The notes under the pieces: model-generated | The model's database searches: none | Seen by the model: the letters and a program-made list of their open reading frames with translations, nothing else | Told to the model about the DNA's origin: nothing | Shown here: in pieces, positions 20,074 through 30,892 of the stretch | Layout: the number at the start of each line of letters is the position of its first letter | Position numbering within the stretch: the stretch's first letter is position 1 | Position numbers and translations under genes: made by a program | Source: Lepidostoma basale | Lineage: Eukaryota; Arthropoda; Insecta; Trichoptera; Lepidostomatidae | NCBI GenBank assembly: GCA_022606425.2 | Contig: JAHDVF020001255.1 | Span: forward strand, 186,001 to 250,000 | Length of the DNA stretch: 64,000 nucleotides | Reading direction: 5' to 3'

Positions 20074-21358
20074 TTAGGTCCTTACATATGAAATTGGCGT
20101 TTTGCCGTACTGGCAACTTTGATCTCAAATATCTTCTCTTAGGTTAGGAATTCCAAATTCAAATTTATACAGCTATTTACTCAAGTATTTGTGTTTTGAA
20201 AATTATAATTCATTTGTTTTTTCTTCAATTGTTTTTTTTCTTTGCGTCACTCAGTTTACAAAATGGAAAACTTGAAATATCGCGTTATTTACGAGTTCAG
20301 GTTCCACCGTGACACCAGTGCTGCAGAAACGGCTCGAAGGATTAATGATGTGTATGGCGACGGTGCCGCAAAAGAAAACACAGTGCGTTTTTGGTTCCAA
20401 CGTTTTCGTTCTGGAAATTTCGACCTGCAAAACAAGCCCCGTGGACGGCCGGAGACCAAAGTTGATAATGAAGAATTGAAGGCTATTGTGGAAGCGGATC
20501 CATCGCAAACCACGTCCGAGTTAGCTGCAGGCTGCGGTGTTAGTAATACAACTGTTTTAATCCACTTGAAGCAAATTGGGAAGGTGAAAAAGCTTGAAAG
20601 GTGGGTACCTCACGAATTGGGTGAAGCAAATCAACAAACGCGCGTTGACTGCTGCGTTGCATTACTCAACCGGCACAATAATGAAGGGATTTTGAATCGA
20701 ATCATTACCTGTGATGAAATTGGATCCTGTATGATAATCGGAAGCGCTCATCGCAATGGCTGAACCCTGCCGAACCAGCCAAACCATACTCCAAGCGAAA
20801 ATTGACTCCAAAAAAGTTACTTGTGAGCGTTTGGTGGACTAGTGCTGGTGTCGTTCACTACAGCTTTCTTAAATCTGGCCAGACGATTACGGCAGATGTC
20901 TATTTTCAGCAACTGCAAACCATGATGGAAAAGCTAGCTGCTAAACAACCGAGGCTGGTTAATCGCTCTAGGCCACTGCTGCTTCATGATAACGCTAGAC
21001 CACATACTGCACAACAGACGGCTACCAAATTAGAAGAGCTTCAATTGGAATGTCTAAGACATCCACCGTACTTTCCGGACCTTGTCCCAACAGATTACTA
21101 TTTTTTTCGAAATTTGGATAACTTCTTGCAAGGGAAAAAATTCAACTCCGATGGGGCAGTCCAAACCGACTTCAAAGATTTTATTGATTCCCATCCGAAT
21201 GGTTTTTTAGTAAAGGGATCGATGAACTACCTATGAGATGGCAAAAGTGCATAGATAGCAATGGTACATACTTTGATTAAATAAATATATTATATTTAAA
21301 AAAAATCAACTTTATGTTCCTCCCATACAAAACGCCAATGTCATATGTAAGGACCTAA
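20074..21358 (+). mobile_element. mariner transposon, cecropia-like, 1285 bp
   Basis: Terminal inverted repeats start TTAGGTCCTTACATATGA with one mismatch at the next base and continue to GGCGTTTTG; they are intact at 20074-20104 and 21328-21358. TA is duplicated on both sides (20072-20073, 21359-21360). Length is typical of mariner. It contains one transposase gene broken by frameshifts. Cut-and-paste DNA transposon integrating at TA. Confidence 0.95.
20263..21280 (+). pseudogene. mariner transposase, two frameshifts
   Basis: Starts MENLKYRVIYEFRFHRDTSA at ATG 20263. The N-terminal helix-turn-helix (RFWFQRFRSG) is followed by the SNTTVLIHLKQIGKV region and the linker WVPHELGE. Catalytic residues of DD34D are present: ITCDE (Asp at 20712), LLHDNARPH (Asp at 20988) and PTDYYFF (Asp at 21093), with 34 residues between the last two. 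A one-base deletion at about 20716-20720 (GATGAAATTGG) breaks the frame just after the first Asp. A second, in a T run at about 21204-21209, removes the normal end (MRWQKCIDSNGTYFD, stop 21278-21280). The protein would otherwise be about 340 residues. Closest to the cecropia subgroup by overall sequence. Inactive. Confidence 0.93.
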
Positions 21359-21360
21359 TA

Positions 21361-22129
21361 TAATAGCATCATCAGTTTTTTTAATACTACTATGTTTTAA
21401 TACTATGATCAGTTTTTAATTACTACAATTCATTAGTACCATTATCAGATATTTTAATACTTTTATCACTTTATCGTCGGCTATATTAAATATTTTATAA
21501 TATTTATAATAACAAAACCAAAAAAATGTCATTAGAGGATTTTATTTCATTGCAATTTTTTTATTTTTTATTTCATAATAAAATAATACGTGTTCAAACA
21601 TATATTTTTACTCAAATATTTGCCTGGTATTTGTATGGTTTTCTTAATATTTTTCTGTTGTCTTATTTTACCTTTTTTATCTTATATTATTCCCTTATTT
21701 TATCCTGATTTGTTTATTACTTCTTTATCTTGTGTAGTTGTTGTTTTAATTTTTCCTCATCTTGTGCTTGGTTTATTTGACTTGATTCGTGTTATTCTTC
21801 TTTATCGTATACGAGTACTAATGTCTTAGTTTACTTGATTTGCGTATATTTGTTTAACTAATGCAAATATATTATTTTTCGTTGTTTATAGTGGTGCATG
21901 ACAACTGCACTGCCAGTATTACGAACTTAGTGTACACATCTAGGTAATTGAAGTTTCTAATCTGATGTCATTTATGTTTTTTATTTTTTCTTATTACTCT
22001 TAGATGAATTATGCAATAACAAAAAAAGTGCGTTGAAAAAAACAAAGTTCATAATGAATGACTACGTATTTTTTTTTCTTCTAAAAATAAATAATTTTCT
22101 TCTCAACCAAAACCAAGAAATATGAAGTC
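21361..22129. other. AT-rich stretch, no gene
   Basis: 21361-21480 repeats simple CATCATCAGTTTTT-like and TAATACT units. Two short frames at 21526-21829 are T-rich artefacts. Nothing else recognised. Confidence 0.45.
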
Positions 22130-22265
22130 CATTTTTTTGGTTGAAACACTATGATACTTCAACATTTTTAACTGTTATATTTATTTTCTCAAAAAGTGTA
22201 TATCATAAAATTATGATATATAACAATGTTGTTTATTTTAAAATTTACAAGAAATGTTACTCTGT
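22130..22265. repeat. HH-B end fragment
   Basis: GGTTGAAACACTATGATACT followed by TCAACATTTTTAACTGTTA, the HH-B terminus, with no ribozyme core. Confidence 0.5.
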
Positions 22266-22679
22266 CATAACGATATGTAGGATAATAAAACATACATTTG
22301 CAGTATCTTAAAAGCTCACTTTTACACCGGCATTTTAGTGTTAACTCACTTCCGCAATGAAGCTTTCACTGCACAAAACTTCCAGTTAACAGAGTAAACT
22401 GATTTTCATTTGTTTTTCTCTCAGATTTAATTAATAAAACGGTTATTAATTTTTTCAATGTAGCCCATACTTTTATTTAACTTATTTTTACTAAAATAAG
22501 CAAAAAACTCTATCCTTTAAGCTGAATTTTATAGCAGTATTTATGTAAACATATAAAAAAAGGTTTATGAACTTGGTGTTGCTGTAATTTGAGCTTATAC
22601 ATATTAAAATATGTGTAGATTTTAATACAAGATATCAGAATTTTTAAACAATTGTTTACCTTGTGCCAGTTTATTTAAT
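22266..22679. other. AT-rich stretch, no gene
   Basis: No feature recognised. Confidence 0.45.
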
Positions 22680-23025
22680 TTTTTTTAATCCTAGGAATTG
22701 GTTTGCAGGAACTCTTACATCTTTGCTGGTTCTTGGGATGCCACTTGGAACTATTTTATGCAGTAGTTTCCCTTTGCATTCCACATTTTTTTATATACCA
22801 CAGATTATTTGAACCCAATTACTGTGCACAACTTTTAGCTATTGATTCTCCTCACATGTAATAGATGTAATAGATTTATCAACAAAGCCTTTGTCAGGTA
22901 ATTTTTACCCTATCAAAGAGAGCTCGAATTTTTTTTTCATTGTCATTGCCGAGAAACGAACCCGGGACCTTCGTTGTGTCAATCATAGCTGTTATCACTT
23001 TGTCGCGTCGGCTGTGAAGTTTAAC
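22680..23025 (-). mobile_element. SINE, most complete copy
   Basis: On the minus strand: A-box-like GTGATAACAGCTATGATTGA, B box GGTCCCGGGTTCGTTTCTCG (about 22955-22974), GCAATGACAATG, body (AATAGATTTATC, AACAAAGCC), TGTGCACAGTAATTGGGTTC, AAATAATCTG, then GTGGAATGCAAAGGG to a region also shared with 7715. tRNA-derived by its promoter boxes. Confidence 0.65.
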
Positions 23026-23319
23026 TATAATTGATATATATCTGATATAATTTAATTAGGCTGCTTATCTAGTAGTCAATCGCTTTTATATTTTCTTAGT
23101 ATACTCCAACTAATATTTGAATTCTTTGACTGCTATCAATTTTTTTTTCTGAAAGCTGATTCACTTACCTATATTGTAATCTTAAGAAATTTAAGTGATG
23201 TTTTAAGATTCGAATTCATTTCATTTCATCATTATGTTTTTGCTGAGCAATAATTTTTATTTCTTCTATATCATGCGTCAATTAATGTTGTCGACTCACA
23301 TTTGAATATGTTTTTTTTA
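23026..23319. other. AT-rich stretch, no gene
   Basis: No feature recognised. Confidence 0.4.
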
Positions 23320-23321
23320 AA

Positions 23322-23572
23322 ACTAACTAACCATCACGCCGTCTCCCCGAAATGGTAGGCAGAAAGAATGGACTTCCGCACTTTAACCAATGCGGCACTC
23401 CATCCTTCATATTTCGCCCCCGCGAGAGACAATAGACATCTCCCGCGCACACTTCGATCGTCCAACGTCCACAAAATATATCTTAAACAAATTGTATAAA
23501 ATACAATGATATAAAATTAAATAATATAAAAATAATAAAGAAAATAATAAAAATAAAAAAAGCTTACCACAT
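23322..23572 (-). mobile_element. NA-RTE copy
   Basis: Tail AACTAACTAACCATCACGCC, RTE-T 3' UTR, then the NA-RTE block (AACCAATGCGGCACTCCATC; GCGCACACTTCGATCGTCCA; CGTCCACAAAATATATCTTA) and an AT-rich 5' spacer. The GCGAACCTCATCGCCACC part is deleted. Non-coding. Confidence 0.75.
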
Positions 23573-24765
23573 TATAATTTCATAATAATTTGTTGCACTT
23601 TTCATGACATATTTTAGCATTCGTGAATCGGCACCCTTGAAATATCCGGGCATTATTTATTATTGATGGCTAACTTCATCATGTCGCACTTCCCTAACAG
23701 GGTGCGCGTACAGCTCTCATTTTTACCCCTACTGAACACGCCAAAAGTACAACATAAAAAATTGGACATTCGAATTGATAATACCTCTTTTCATACATAT
23801 ATTACTTCAGTAGCATTTAAAATATTCTAAAAATCACCCAGTAATCGGAATAGCGCGAACCTTCGGATTCCTATTACATGATTGTTTTATCTGGAGTAAT
23901 AACTTAAAGAGGTGTAGTGAGAGACGGTAGGAAGAGAGAGAGGAGCCTGGAGAAGGTGGGGAGGAGGCAACCTTCTGCCTTTAAGGGTAAATTATTGCTC
24001 CCGGGGGAAGGTAATACCGGAGAAATTACTGATCGCTGGATTCGAGACTAAGGGGGAAATCTTGAACTAAGGACTACCACTTTGTTTTTTTTATGTTTAA
24101 CGTTGACGTTTTAAGACTTTAAAATAATGAATAAATTAATAATGCCGTGTTTTATCTTTTGATAAGATTTTTAAAATGGTTCAGTAGCTTAGTGCTTATT
24201 TAAAATAGGATTAATTCACCGCATTAAACTAACGAAAATGTTTTAATTAACTGTATTTTAAAACCCTATATTTTATATTGAATAAAAAAAAATAATAAGG
24301 TTTTTGATATAATTCACTATCACGATTAGCTTTTGCTAATATATTATTAAATATGCATGTCATAATTACACGTCATAATATCTTAACAAGACGAAACATG
24401 TCACTCCTTCATAATAGTCTAATATTTATTTACGATGATTATTTTCAAGAAGTTTTATAATATAATATTAGAGACTGACCTAACAAGGTGAAATATGTAA
24501 CTCTTTTATTACCTCAAACACATCTAAAAAACAAACCTTTTCTAGAAAAAATATTTAATTCTACAATATTTGTGTTCAATTTTATTCACTTACTTTAGAT
24601 GATTCGACAAAATTGAAGCTAAAAATCAAGTGGAATAAAACTTAGTACATGATGTCAAAAAAAAAATTATTAACATTTCATTTTTTATTAACAGTAAACT
24701 TTTCCAAAGAAAATTCAATAACATCATTAATTTATTATACACAGTAAATATTTAAAAAAAAAAAA
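23573..24765. other. Unassigned; GC-richer island 23840-24070
   Basis: 23840-24070 (GGAATAGCGCGAACCTTCGG; GAGAGACGGTAGGAAGAGAG; AATTATTGCTCCCGGGGGAA; GATCGCTGGATTCGAGACTA) has near-balanced composition and no repeat partner here. No long ORF. The rest is AT-rich. Confidence 0.45.
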
Positions 24766-24767
24766 AA

Positions 24768-24910
24768 TTTAACACCTGATGATGTCAACTTAGGTTGACC
24801 AAACAGCTACGTGATACATATAACAAAGTTTTTTTAATTTAACAGTGTAAAATGTTTAAGTATCATAGTGTTTCGGCCAAAACAATGGACTATTTCATTA
24901 ACGTATTGTT
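24768..24910 (+). repeat. HH-B unit with mutated hammerhead
   Basis: CTGATGA 24776-24782, helix II GTCAAC/GTTGAC, then CAAAC (core G lost), AGCT, AC (cleavage triplet damaged) and GTGATA, which still pairs with the upstream TAACAC at 5 of 6 positions. Ends TGTTTCGGCCAAAACAATGG. Confidence 0.65.
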
Positions 24911-25095
24911 TTTTAACAAAAATGTAAAATTTCATATTAAATTAACATGTCTGTTTCCTTGCAGTTTTATAATATTTTATGTGGATGACATGTTTTGTCT
25001 GTCTTAATAATTAACAAATGTGGACAGGCAAAATATATCATTCACATAAAATATAATAAAACTACAAGAAACCATTAATAATACAAAAGAAAAAG
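24911..25095. repeat. HH-C foldback element
   Basis: Arms TTATGTGGATGACATGTTTT and GGCAAAATATATCATTCACA with central GTCTTAATAATTAACAAATG. Diverged. Confidence 0.6.
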
Positions 25096-25534
25096 CTATA
25101 TTTCCATACATGCAAACTATTTTTATCGTAATAAAAATACGAAATAACTAATAGCAAACATTTCTAAATAGAAGGAATGTTTCCTAAAGAGTGAAATTTT
25201 TGACACAGAACTTCGTTTACGCGTTTTAATTATGATAAAGTTATAAAATTTACCACATTTATCATGATCAGCTGTTTTCTAAGTATAATAAAATAAACTG
25301 TCCGCCCAACGAGCCAGTACACAAGTACAAAACATCTCTATTACTTTGTTACTTGTATAAAAACAACGTAAAAAGCATACTTTGGTTTTATGTTACAAAG
25401 TTTCTTAAGAAAGACTCGCAATCTACATTTATTAAGCAGCTCATTTCTTTATTCAAGTGATTAAATAAAACGGATGAAACTGTCGCAAGTTAAAAACTAA
25501 ATTGAATCCAATCGATGTCCAAAAAATCGAAGAA
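25096..25534. other. AT-rich stretch, no gene
   Basis: No feature recognised. Confidence 0.4.
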
Positions 25535-25650
25535 CGTGCTTGTTACGATGTATGAATGTAAAGTAAGTAGTAAGGTCAGGTCAGTATGACGGTCCATTCT
25601 CGCTACTTACTCCTACGGGAAAACGGGGTGAAAGTTACTTAGTAAGAATC
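25535..25650 (+). mobile_element. RTE-T 3'-end relic
   Basis: Diverged plus-strand match: GATGTATGAATGTAAAG, CGGTCCATTCTCGCTACTTA and CTCCTACGGGAAAACGGGGT followed by TTACTTAGTAAG. Old copy. Confidence 0.55.
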
Positions 25651-25659
25651 CAAGCAATC

Positions 25660-25955
25660 GTTTTTTTTTTCTATGTTCGCCATACTTTGTGTTGTAGATG
25701 TATTTATTTGTCTTTTTCTTTTTTTATAAACTTTGTATATACAACACTATAAAAATTACATATCAGAAATGTTTCGGACAACAAGTCCTTCTTCAGTGAT
25801 ACACATTATAAAGATACATATTTAAAATATTATTACATTGTTTACAAATATGATCATTTTTGACAGATGTTATAAAGATGTCTGATATGTAATTTTATTA
25901 GTGTTGTATGTACAAAGTATATAAAAAAAGAAAAAGATAATTTTTTATTAACCGT
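25660..25955 (-). repeat. HH-A element with near-intact hammerhead
   Basis: The end motif CTATGTTCGCCATACTTTGT (25670) and the inverted TTTGTATATACAACACT / AGTGTTGTATGTACAAAGT arms enclose a minus-strand core: GTATCA (25802-25797), CTGAAGA (25796-25790), GGAC/GTCC, GAAAC (25775-25771), AT, TTC (25768-25766), TGATAT (25765-25760). Helix I pairs 6 of 6. The triplet TTC replaces GTC, so helix III loses its C-G pair. Confidence 0.7.
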
Positions 25956-27035
25956 CGCGTTGCCATGTGGTAAATTGAGTTTCCACTGCCAATTTAAAGT
26001 TGATTTTCTTAAAACCTATGGACCCTTATATTATAAAAAAAATTGTAATCCTCCATTGAAGTGTTCTCAATATTTCGTAATAAAAAATAAGCAAAAAATT
26101 ACTTCCTTCATCCCAAAAAAAAAAAATTTCTAAGACTGCCCTCACCTTCATTCGTGTTAAGGTAGAATTTGTTTTGCTAATATTTACAACTTTATCAAAA
26201 GTGACAAATACTTACTCGCTGTTTTGAACGTATTATAAATTATATGTCTGGCCTTTTCAATAGATACGTAATAATAGAGACTGTGGATGAAAACGCAGCA
26301 TGCAACTTAATAATATCAGAACTGTGAAAATATTAACACTTTACCAAAAGGGACAAATATTAATACGTACTCGTTGTCTTGAACGTACTATACATTTTGC
26401 CTAGGTGCCTTTATCATACGTAAAATCTCGTAGAGTTTCGCCCCGCCGCACCGGCCGCCGGCCGCAAGACAAGTATATACCCGTATGTCCAGTCGCCCGT
26501 ATGCTATGACGCATTACATATCAGAAATCGCATGGTTCCAGAAAAAAATTAATAATGATATGTTTTTCAAATAATCCATGTATGTTATAGATATCGATCT
26601 ATTCCTAATGAAATTCCCTACAAGATGACAAAAATTAAATTTTGATTCATCTAGTCATATGCTTGATATTTAGATAAAGTTAGCGGTAAACTGAACTTAA
26701 CACATGGGAGCGAGCGTTTTGTTTTGAACACGGTACGTTAAGGGTTAAAAAAAAACAACAGAAGACGGCAACGAGGTGTTAAAGCTAAAGAAGAAAAATG
26801 CAACTCAAAGTTATTTGCTATAATAGTGCATAACTATTTTTTTAGTATTTAGAAGAGTATGACGTTCCCTCTACTCTACCTATCCACTCGGCGTAATATT
26901 AAGTTATGAATTAAATAAAATAAAACAAGTATTTCCCACTTTAGGGTTTTAAGACATCCCTTAGAGAGGTGTGCGCGGTAAAACTGTATGTACTATACGT
27001 AAACGATGAGAATGAAGTACCCACTCAGAAAAACT
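25956..27035. other. Unassigned
   Basis: Mostly AT-rich. 26430-26500 is a GC-rich patch (CGCCCCGCCGCACCGGCCGC). ACTTTATCAAAAGTGACAAA (26190) and ACTTTACCAAAAGGGACAAA (26340) begin two diverged copies of a ~70-bp unit. No coding frame. Confidence 0.4.
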
Positions 27036-27039
27036 GAGG

Positions 27040-27235
27040 TAAACATGGCATGACCAAATTTATCAAACTTTAAAGATCGGCCATATTATAAGTCGGAAGA
27101 ATCGACGGCGACATGCGTGTATGACTCTCTGTATGAATGTGGACAAGTTAGAAAGATAAGAGTAGCGGTCCATTCTCTCTTCCTATCCTCCCGGAAAAAA
27201 ACGACAAATTGGTTTGTTGTTGTTGTTGAAATTTA
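27040..27235 (+). mobile_element. RTE-T 3' end with (GTT)n tail, diverged
   Basis: CATGGCATGACCAAATTTAT, GTCGGAAGAATCGACGGCGA, GTCCATTCTCTCTTCCTATC and CTCCCGGAAAA, then a GTTGTTGTTG tail. Belongs with the (GTT)n-tailed subfamily seen at 30893 and 50043. Confidence 0.65.
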
Positions 27236-27284
27236 ACAAAAGTTTCATGTTTTTGTTTTTTGGGATATTGGATATATCAGCCTA

Positions 27285-27335
27285 ACTATTGTATATATCG
27301 ACCAATGTTTCGGGGATCGTTGCAGTCTCTATTGT
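27285..27335 (-). repeat. Decayed hammerhead-like core (HH-F)
   Basis: Minus strand: AGACTGCAACGATCCCCGAA then ACATTGGTCGATATATAC. It has GAAAC, four bases and GTC in the right order, but CTGANGA is not preserved. Confidence 0.35.
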
Positions 27336-27870
27336 CAATGTAATTTTCATTTAGTTACCATTCGTGAAAATCTACGTAATTACTTCATGTTATGGTCTGC
27401 CTTAAGATTATCGAAAATTTATATTATTTTAATAATTTTGTTGCAAATAGTGTGTATTCTTTAATCTGCTTTTTATTCTATAAAATTTCTTCCAAACGCG
27501 ACAAGATCACAGATCGATGAATGAGTTACATTTTTTCTTCTGAAGTTTGGACTGTAAAAATAAAGTGGCCGAGGCGTCCCGGCGTCGCATTTGGAGTCGC
27601 CGCGACGCCGACGCCGTTTGCAGAGGGCCAAGAGGAAGGGGGTTCCAGAGTGAGGGTACTTGAGGGTTCGTTCGCACTGGAGGTATTTAAACCGCAAATG
27701 CGTAAAACATGTTTTGTTTTTATTCTCTCAGATTTGACAGGGTTGTATTTTATTTTTTTGATACAATTGTACCAAATCGTTTTCACCATGCTCTTATAAT
27801 TAGATAAACAACACGTTTTTCACAGGGCTAATTATACAATAATTATTAAATAATACGATATTTTTTGTAG
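27336..27870. other. GC-rich non-repeat stretch upstream of the exon candidate
   Basis: 27560-27720 is GC-rich (GGCCGAGGCGTCCCGGCGTC; GCCGCGACGCCGACGCCG). A 92-codon plus frame (27521-27799) crosses it but ends in an AT-rich tail with no domain. It could be intron sequence, an alternative exon or a regulatory element next to 27871. Confidence 0.4.
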
Positions 27871-28000
27871 AAGGAACATCACCGCAAGATACGTGAGCTG
27901 CACACAAAGTCGAAGAGTCCAGCTGCGGGGAGAGCCATCGCAGTAGCACAGAAGGTCTGGATAAATGGAGATGAAGAATTGGTACAGCATACAAATCAAT
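27871..28000 (+). CDS. Candidate internal exon of an unrecognised host gene
   Basis: 130 nt flanked by ATACGATATTTTTTGTAG on the left (polypyrimidine plus AG acceptor) and GTGAGTATTT on the right (near-consensus donor). Only one of three frames is open, giving KEHHRKIRELHTKSKSPAAG, then RAIAVAQKVWINGDEELVQH and TNQ, with one base left over for the next codon. GC content is about 50% in an AT-rich setting. An in-frame TAG lies immediately upstream (27868-27870), as expected at an intron boundary. The protein family is not recognised; no other exon of the same gene was found in the window. Confidence 0.55.
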
Positions 28001-28099
28001 GTGAGTATTTACTTATTCTATTTTCAAAATCAAATATTAATTTTACATGGAAAATTGTTTATTACCCCTCATATGTATGTTATTATACGAGTATATAAA

Positions 28100-28205
28100 G
28101 GAGTAAGCTTATAACAGTGTCACCAGTCTGTCGATCCCTGTCAGCCTAGTGAAACCGTGCACTGTTAAAATTAAGACAACAAGTGGAATAAGTTAATAAA
28201 TAACA
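28100..28205 (+). repeat. HH-E hairpin-element core
   Basis: ACCAGTCTGTCGATCCCTGT, CAGCCTAGTGAAACCGTGCA, CTGTTAAAATTAAGACAACA. Homologous to 14553 and 54360. Confidence 0.45.
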
Positions 28206-28970
28206 TTGTGTTATTTTATAATTATATAAAATTAACTTCTATCGAGAGATTTCAGGAAATCATTAGATTGTCTAATTATACGAGTTTAATACAGAGCCAT
28301 TGTCTTTTTATTCTTCTGGCTAATTTTTTTTTCCATATTTTTACTGTATTTCATTAATTTTGCGAAAAATATTATAACACTAATGTACAACTAAGAGCTC
28401 ATATAATGCCTAAATATTTAAGAATTTTAATTTTAAAATAATAATAATATTTATAAAGCAAAGTTTTATAGGGTCGTTTTCAAGAGTAGCTCAAGGGCGT
28501 ATTGGCAATATTATTAAGTCAAGGGAGCTGCATCTGACACAAGCGGTTCGGTATTAGTTGTTTATATTTGATGGAATATTTTAAAACGTGGGTTTTTAAG
28601 TAAGATTAAAAATCAATCAATTGTCAATGCTTCTGAAACCTGCCACCGCGAAAGCCCGATCTCCGAAATGTGTGCAGGGGCTGCGCTTTGGCTCAACTAA
28701 TCTACCTATTACTGAGGAGCTTACTGATCAAAGCACAGATTATCTGTAATTAGGGCTATCAACAATACAAATATCAGATTTATAGGCGGATAGATTTTAT
28801 GAAATGCTTAGAAATCATCCGGCATAGTATTAACTGAATTCTTTCCAGGCATTTGAGCCAGCGAAATATCTGTAAGATTTTGTGAAAGATGAGATTTTTT
28901 CGTTAAACCCTTATTAATTTTTGTTCACTGTATAGTGTTTTCCCCCTTTAAATTCAATTAAAATATTTTA
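28206..28970. other. Unassigned
   Basis: 28620-28760 is GC-richer (TGCCACCGCGAAAGCCCGAT; GTGTGCAGGGGCTGCGCTTT) with no partner noticed. Otherwise AT-rich. Confidence 0.4.
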
Positions 28971-28974
28971 TTTA

Positions 28975-29140
28975 TTTTTTCCAGTACATTAATATAAATC
29001 TCCAAATTAAATAGTTTATATTGATTAAAATATATTGATTTCCAGAAGTTCTATTAATTTTATGAGAGTGAGCAAAGCGAAACATGTCATTCCCATAAAA
29101 TAAAATAGAACTTGAATAAAACATATGATTTAAAAACCGC
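28975..29140. repeat. HH-C element, partial
   Basis: CCAGAAGTTCTATTAATTTT then GCGAAACATGTCATTCCCAT and AAAATAAAATAGAACTTG. The central hairpin is mostly deleted. Confidence 0.55.
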
Positions 29141-29299
29141 CATGAAACATTATTTTTATGTTTTATAAATTTAATAGGCAATACACAACACTGTTTAACC
29201 TATTTCGTGCAATGAAACAATAAAATCACATTTTAAAGTCATGTGAATATTTTATTCCACCGAAAACAAAATATTTAACTATTTTTAAACTGCCATAAA

Positions 29300-29470
29300 T
29301 AATAACGGCACCGAATGCACCCCCGATGCGGCGCGTTAGTGCTTGTAACGGCCGTTAGCGGCGCTAGAGTCGGTAACGGCCGTTAGGCACCGCCGCCTCT
29401 CGGTGGCTAACGGAACGATATAAATGTTTGAATAAACAACGACAACTACAGAGATTTTGTTTTTTCTCCT
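29300..29470. promoter_or_regulatory. GC-rich island with a TATA-like box
   Basis: Two copies of the palindrome TAACGGCCGTTAG lie at about 29347 and 29373 in a GC-rich tract, followed by a GATATAAAT box (about 29416) and CAACTACAGAG about 30 bp later. This looks promoter-like, either of a gene or of an element such as an LTR. No ORF follows directly. Speculative. Confidence 0.3.
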
Positions 29471-29599
29471 CTCGCCATGGTTACGAGACTTAGATAGCAA
29501 GTGTTTGGTTTTGTGCCGATAGGTCTCAGGTCAGCGTACAAATAGAATCTACGTATTTATTTTCGATTAAAATCATTGATTTAAAACCATAAATTTTCT

Positions 29600-29800
29600 T
29601 ATTTTTCTCCTCGGCGCTACGTCTCGGTGTGGGATTTGGCCTCCTTCTTCTTCAGTCTTCCACTGACTCCTATCCCTGGTCATTCTGTTCTCCAGATCTT
29701 TGCAGTTTCTTCTCTTTCACGCAGTCTGCCCGTCTTTTTCTTATTCTGTATCTTAGTCTTTTTTTGCCCGGCATCCGTCATACAGTCTCAAGTAATTATG
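29600..29800 (-). pseudogene. LINE C-terminal remnant
   Basis: The minus strand gives RADCVKEKKLQRSGEQN in one frame and RMTRDRSQWKTEEEGG, QIPHRDVAPRRK in another, resembling the DCVKEDL ... DRxxW ... ADP end of insect LINE proteins. Frameshifted. The plus strand has a 127-codon frame that I regard as a shadow. Confidence 0.4.
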
Positions 29801-30460
29801 ATTCACACTAACAAAACGTTTTATTTCCTATTTCGGGATGAGAAAATGGGATCAAAAGTTCCAATTGAAAAACACGTATGTTATCATCGCAATATTAAAT
29901 CTAAATTGAAACACATGGTTTCTGAAAGTGGTTTTAAACGTGTAAAAGAGATAATGTTTCGCCTTGCAGGGGTTATTCCAATGAAATATAACCATTGTCT
30001 TTTAAGGTAATGTTACTAAGTAAAAAGCTTCCAGAAGAGTACTACCAGAGTTTTGATTATAATTTTAAAAATATGTTTCACATTATACAGTGCATCCCTT
30101 CGTCCTGAAGAATTTCCTATCTTGTCAAGTTATCCCTGGATCTTCCAATGCGCATGTGCAGTCAGTTTGGAGTCTACCAGATCCTCCATGGCAGCTCTTG
30201 TCCGGCTGGTAAAGTCTCCTTAGTATCCAGCTAGTTTAAGCACTTATAGTTTCTCTTATATTCTTCTAGTCTTTCCATTTCAGTTGCACGCTGCAGTGAT
30301 GTAGTGGAATTCGCAAAACTATAAGGAAAGTGGGAAGGGGGAATTATTACGAAACCTAGATAACTCAAAGAATTTAAGCTATTCAGAGATATTAAACTGA
30401 CGAAATGGTGCCGCTGTGTCGCTAGTTTAGGATATTTGACCGCCCTAATATATAGAGCTC
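29801..30460. other. Unassigned
   Basis: 30090-30300 is moderately GC-rich and could be further diverged LINE sequence. No frame worth calling. Confidence 0.35.
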
Positions 30461-30464
30461 GATT

Positions 30465-30680
30465 GAAACTCTTATTTAATTATTCTGTTATATTTCATGT
30501 GAATGACACGACTCTTAGGCATTATCATTTTGATTGGCGTTTAAAAATGCCTTAATCAAAGTTTGATAATATGACAGGCGAAATATGAGATTCACATAAA
30601 ATATAATAAAACTTCGTTTTCATTCATTTTTATTATTACATATGGAGAATTACATCATTGTTCAGTTTACAATAAAGAAA
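30465..30680. repeat. HH-C foldback element
   Basis: Arms TTATATTTCATGTGAATGAC and GGCGAAATATGAGATTCACA; ends at AATTACATCATTGTTCAG. Confidence 0.6.
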
Positions 30681-30689
30681 TAAAATATA

Positions 30690-30812
30690 TAAGCCTTCAT
30701 AATAATGAGCTATTTTCTGCTCACATTGAAGATTGTAAAATAAATTCTAATATCATTGATAAAAATCCTTGGTATTAGTATTTTTTTAATTAAAAAAAAA
30801 AAAAAAAAACGC
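30690..30812 (+). mobile_element. SINE 3' body with poly(A)
   Basis: CCTTCATAATAATGAGCTAT, TTTCTGCTCACATTGAAGAT and ATCCTTGGTATTAG, then an A18 run at 30792-30809. Reverse-complement match to 32926-33020. The tRNA-like head is missing. Confidence 0.65.
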
Positions 30813-30892
30813 GAATTTTAACACCAATATTTAGTTCTAAATTTATAATTTTCAAATGACACTCCTTGATTTTATTTTTTTAACATTGATAC

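Noticed and set aside
21526..21829. Two hydrophobic ORFs
   Set aside because: Phe/Leu/Ile-rich translation of T-rich DNA in two overlapping frames; no signal beyond composition.
29627..30010. 127-codon plus-strand ORF as a membrane protein
   Set aside because: The first half is antisense to a LINE remnant (DCVKEKKLQ ... DRSQWK) and the second half is an AT-rich non-repeat stretch; no coherent domain.
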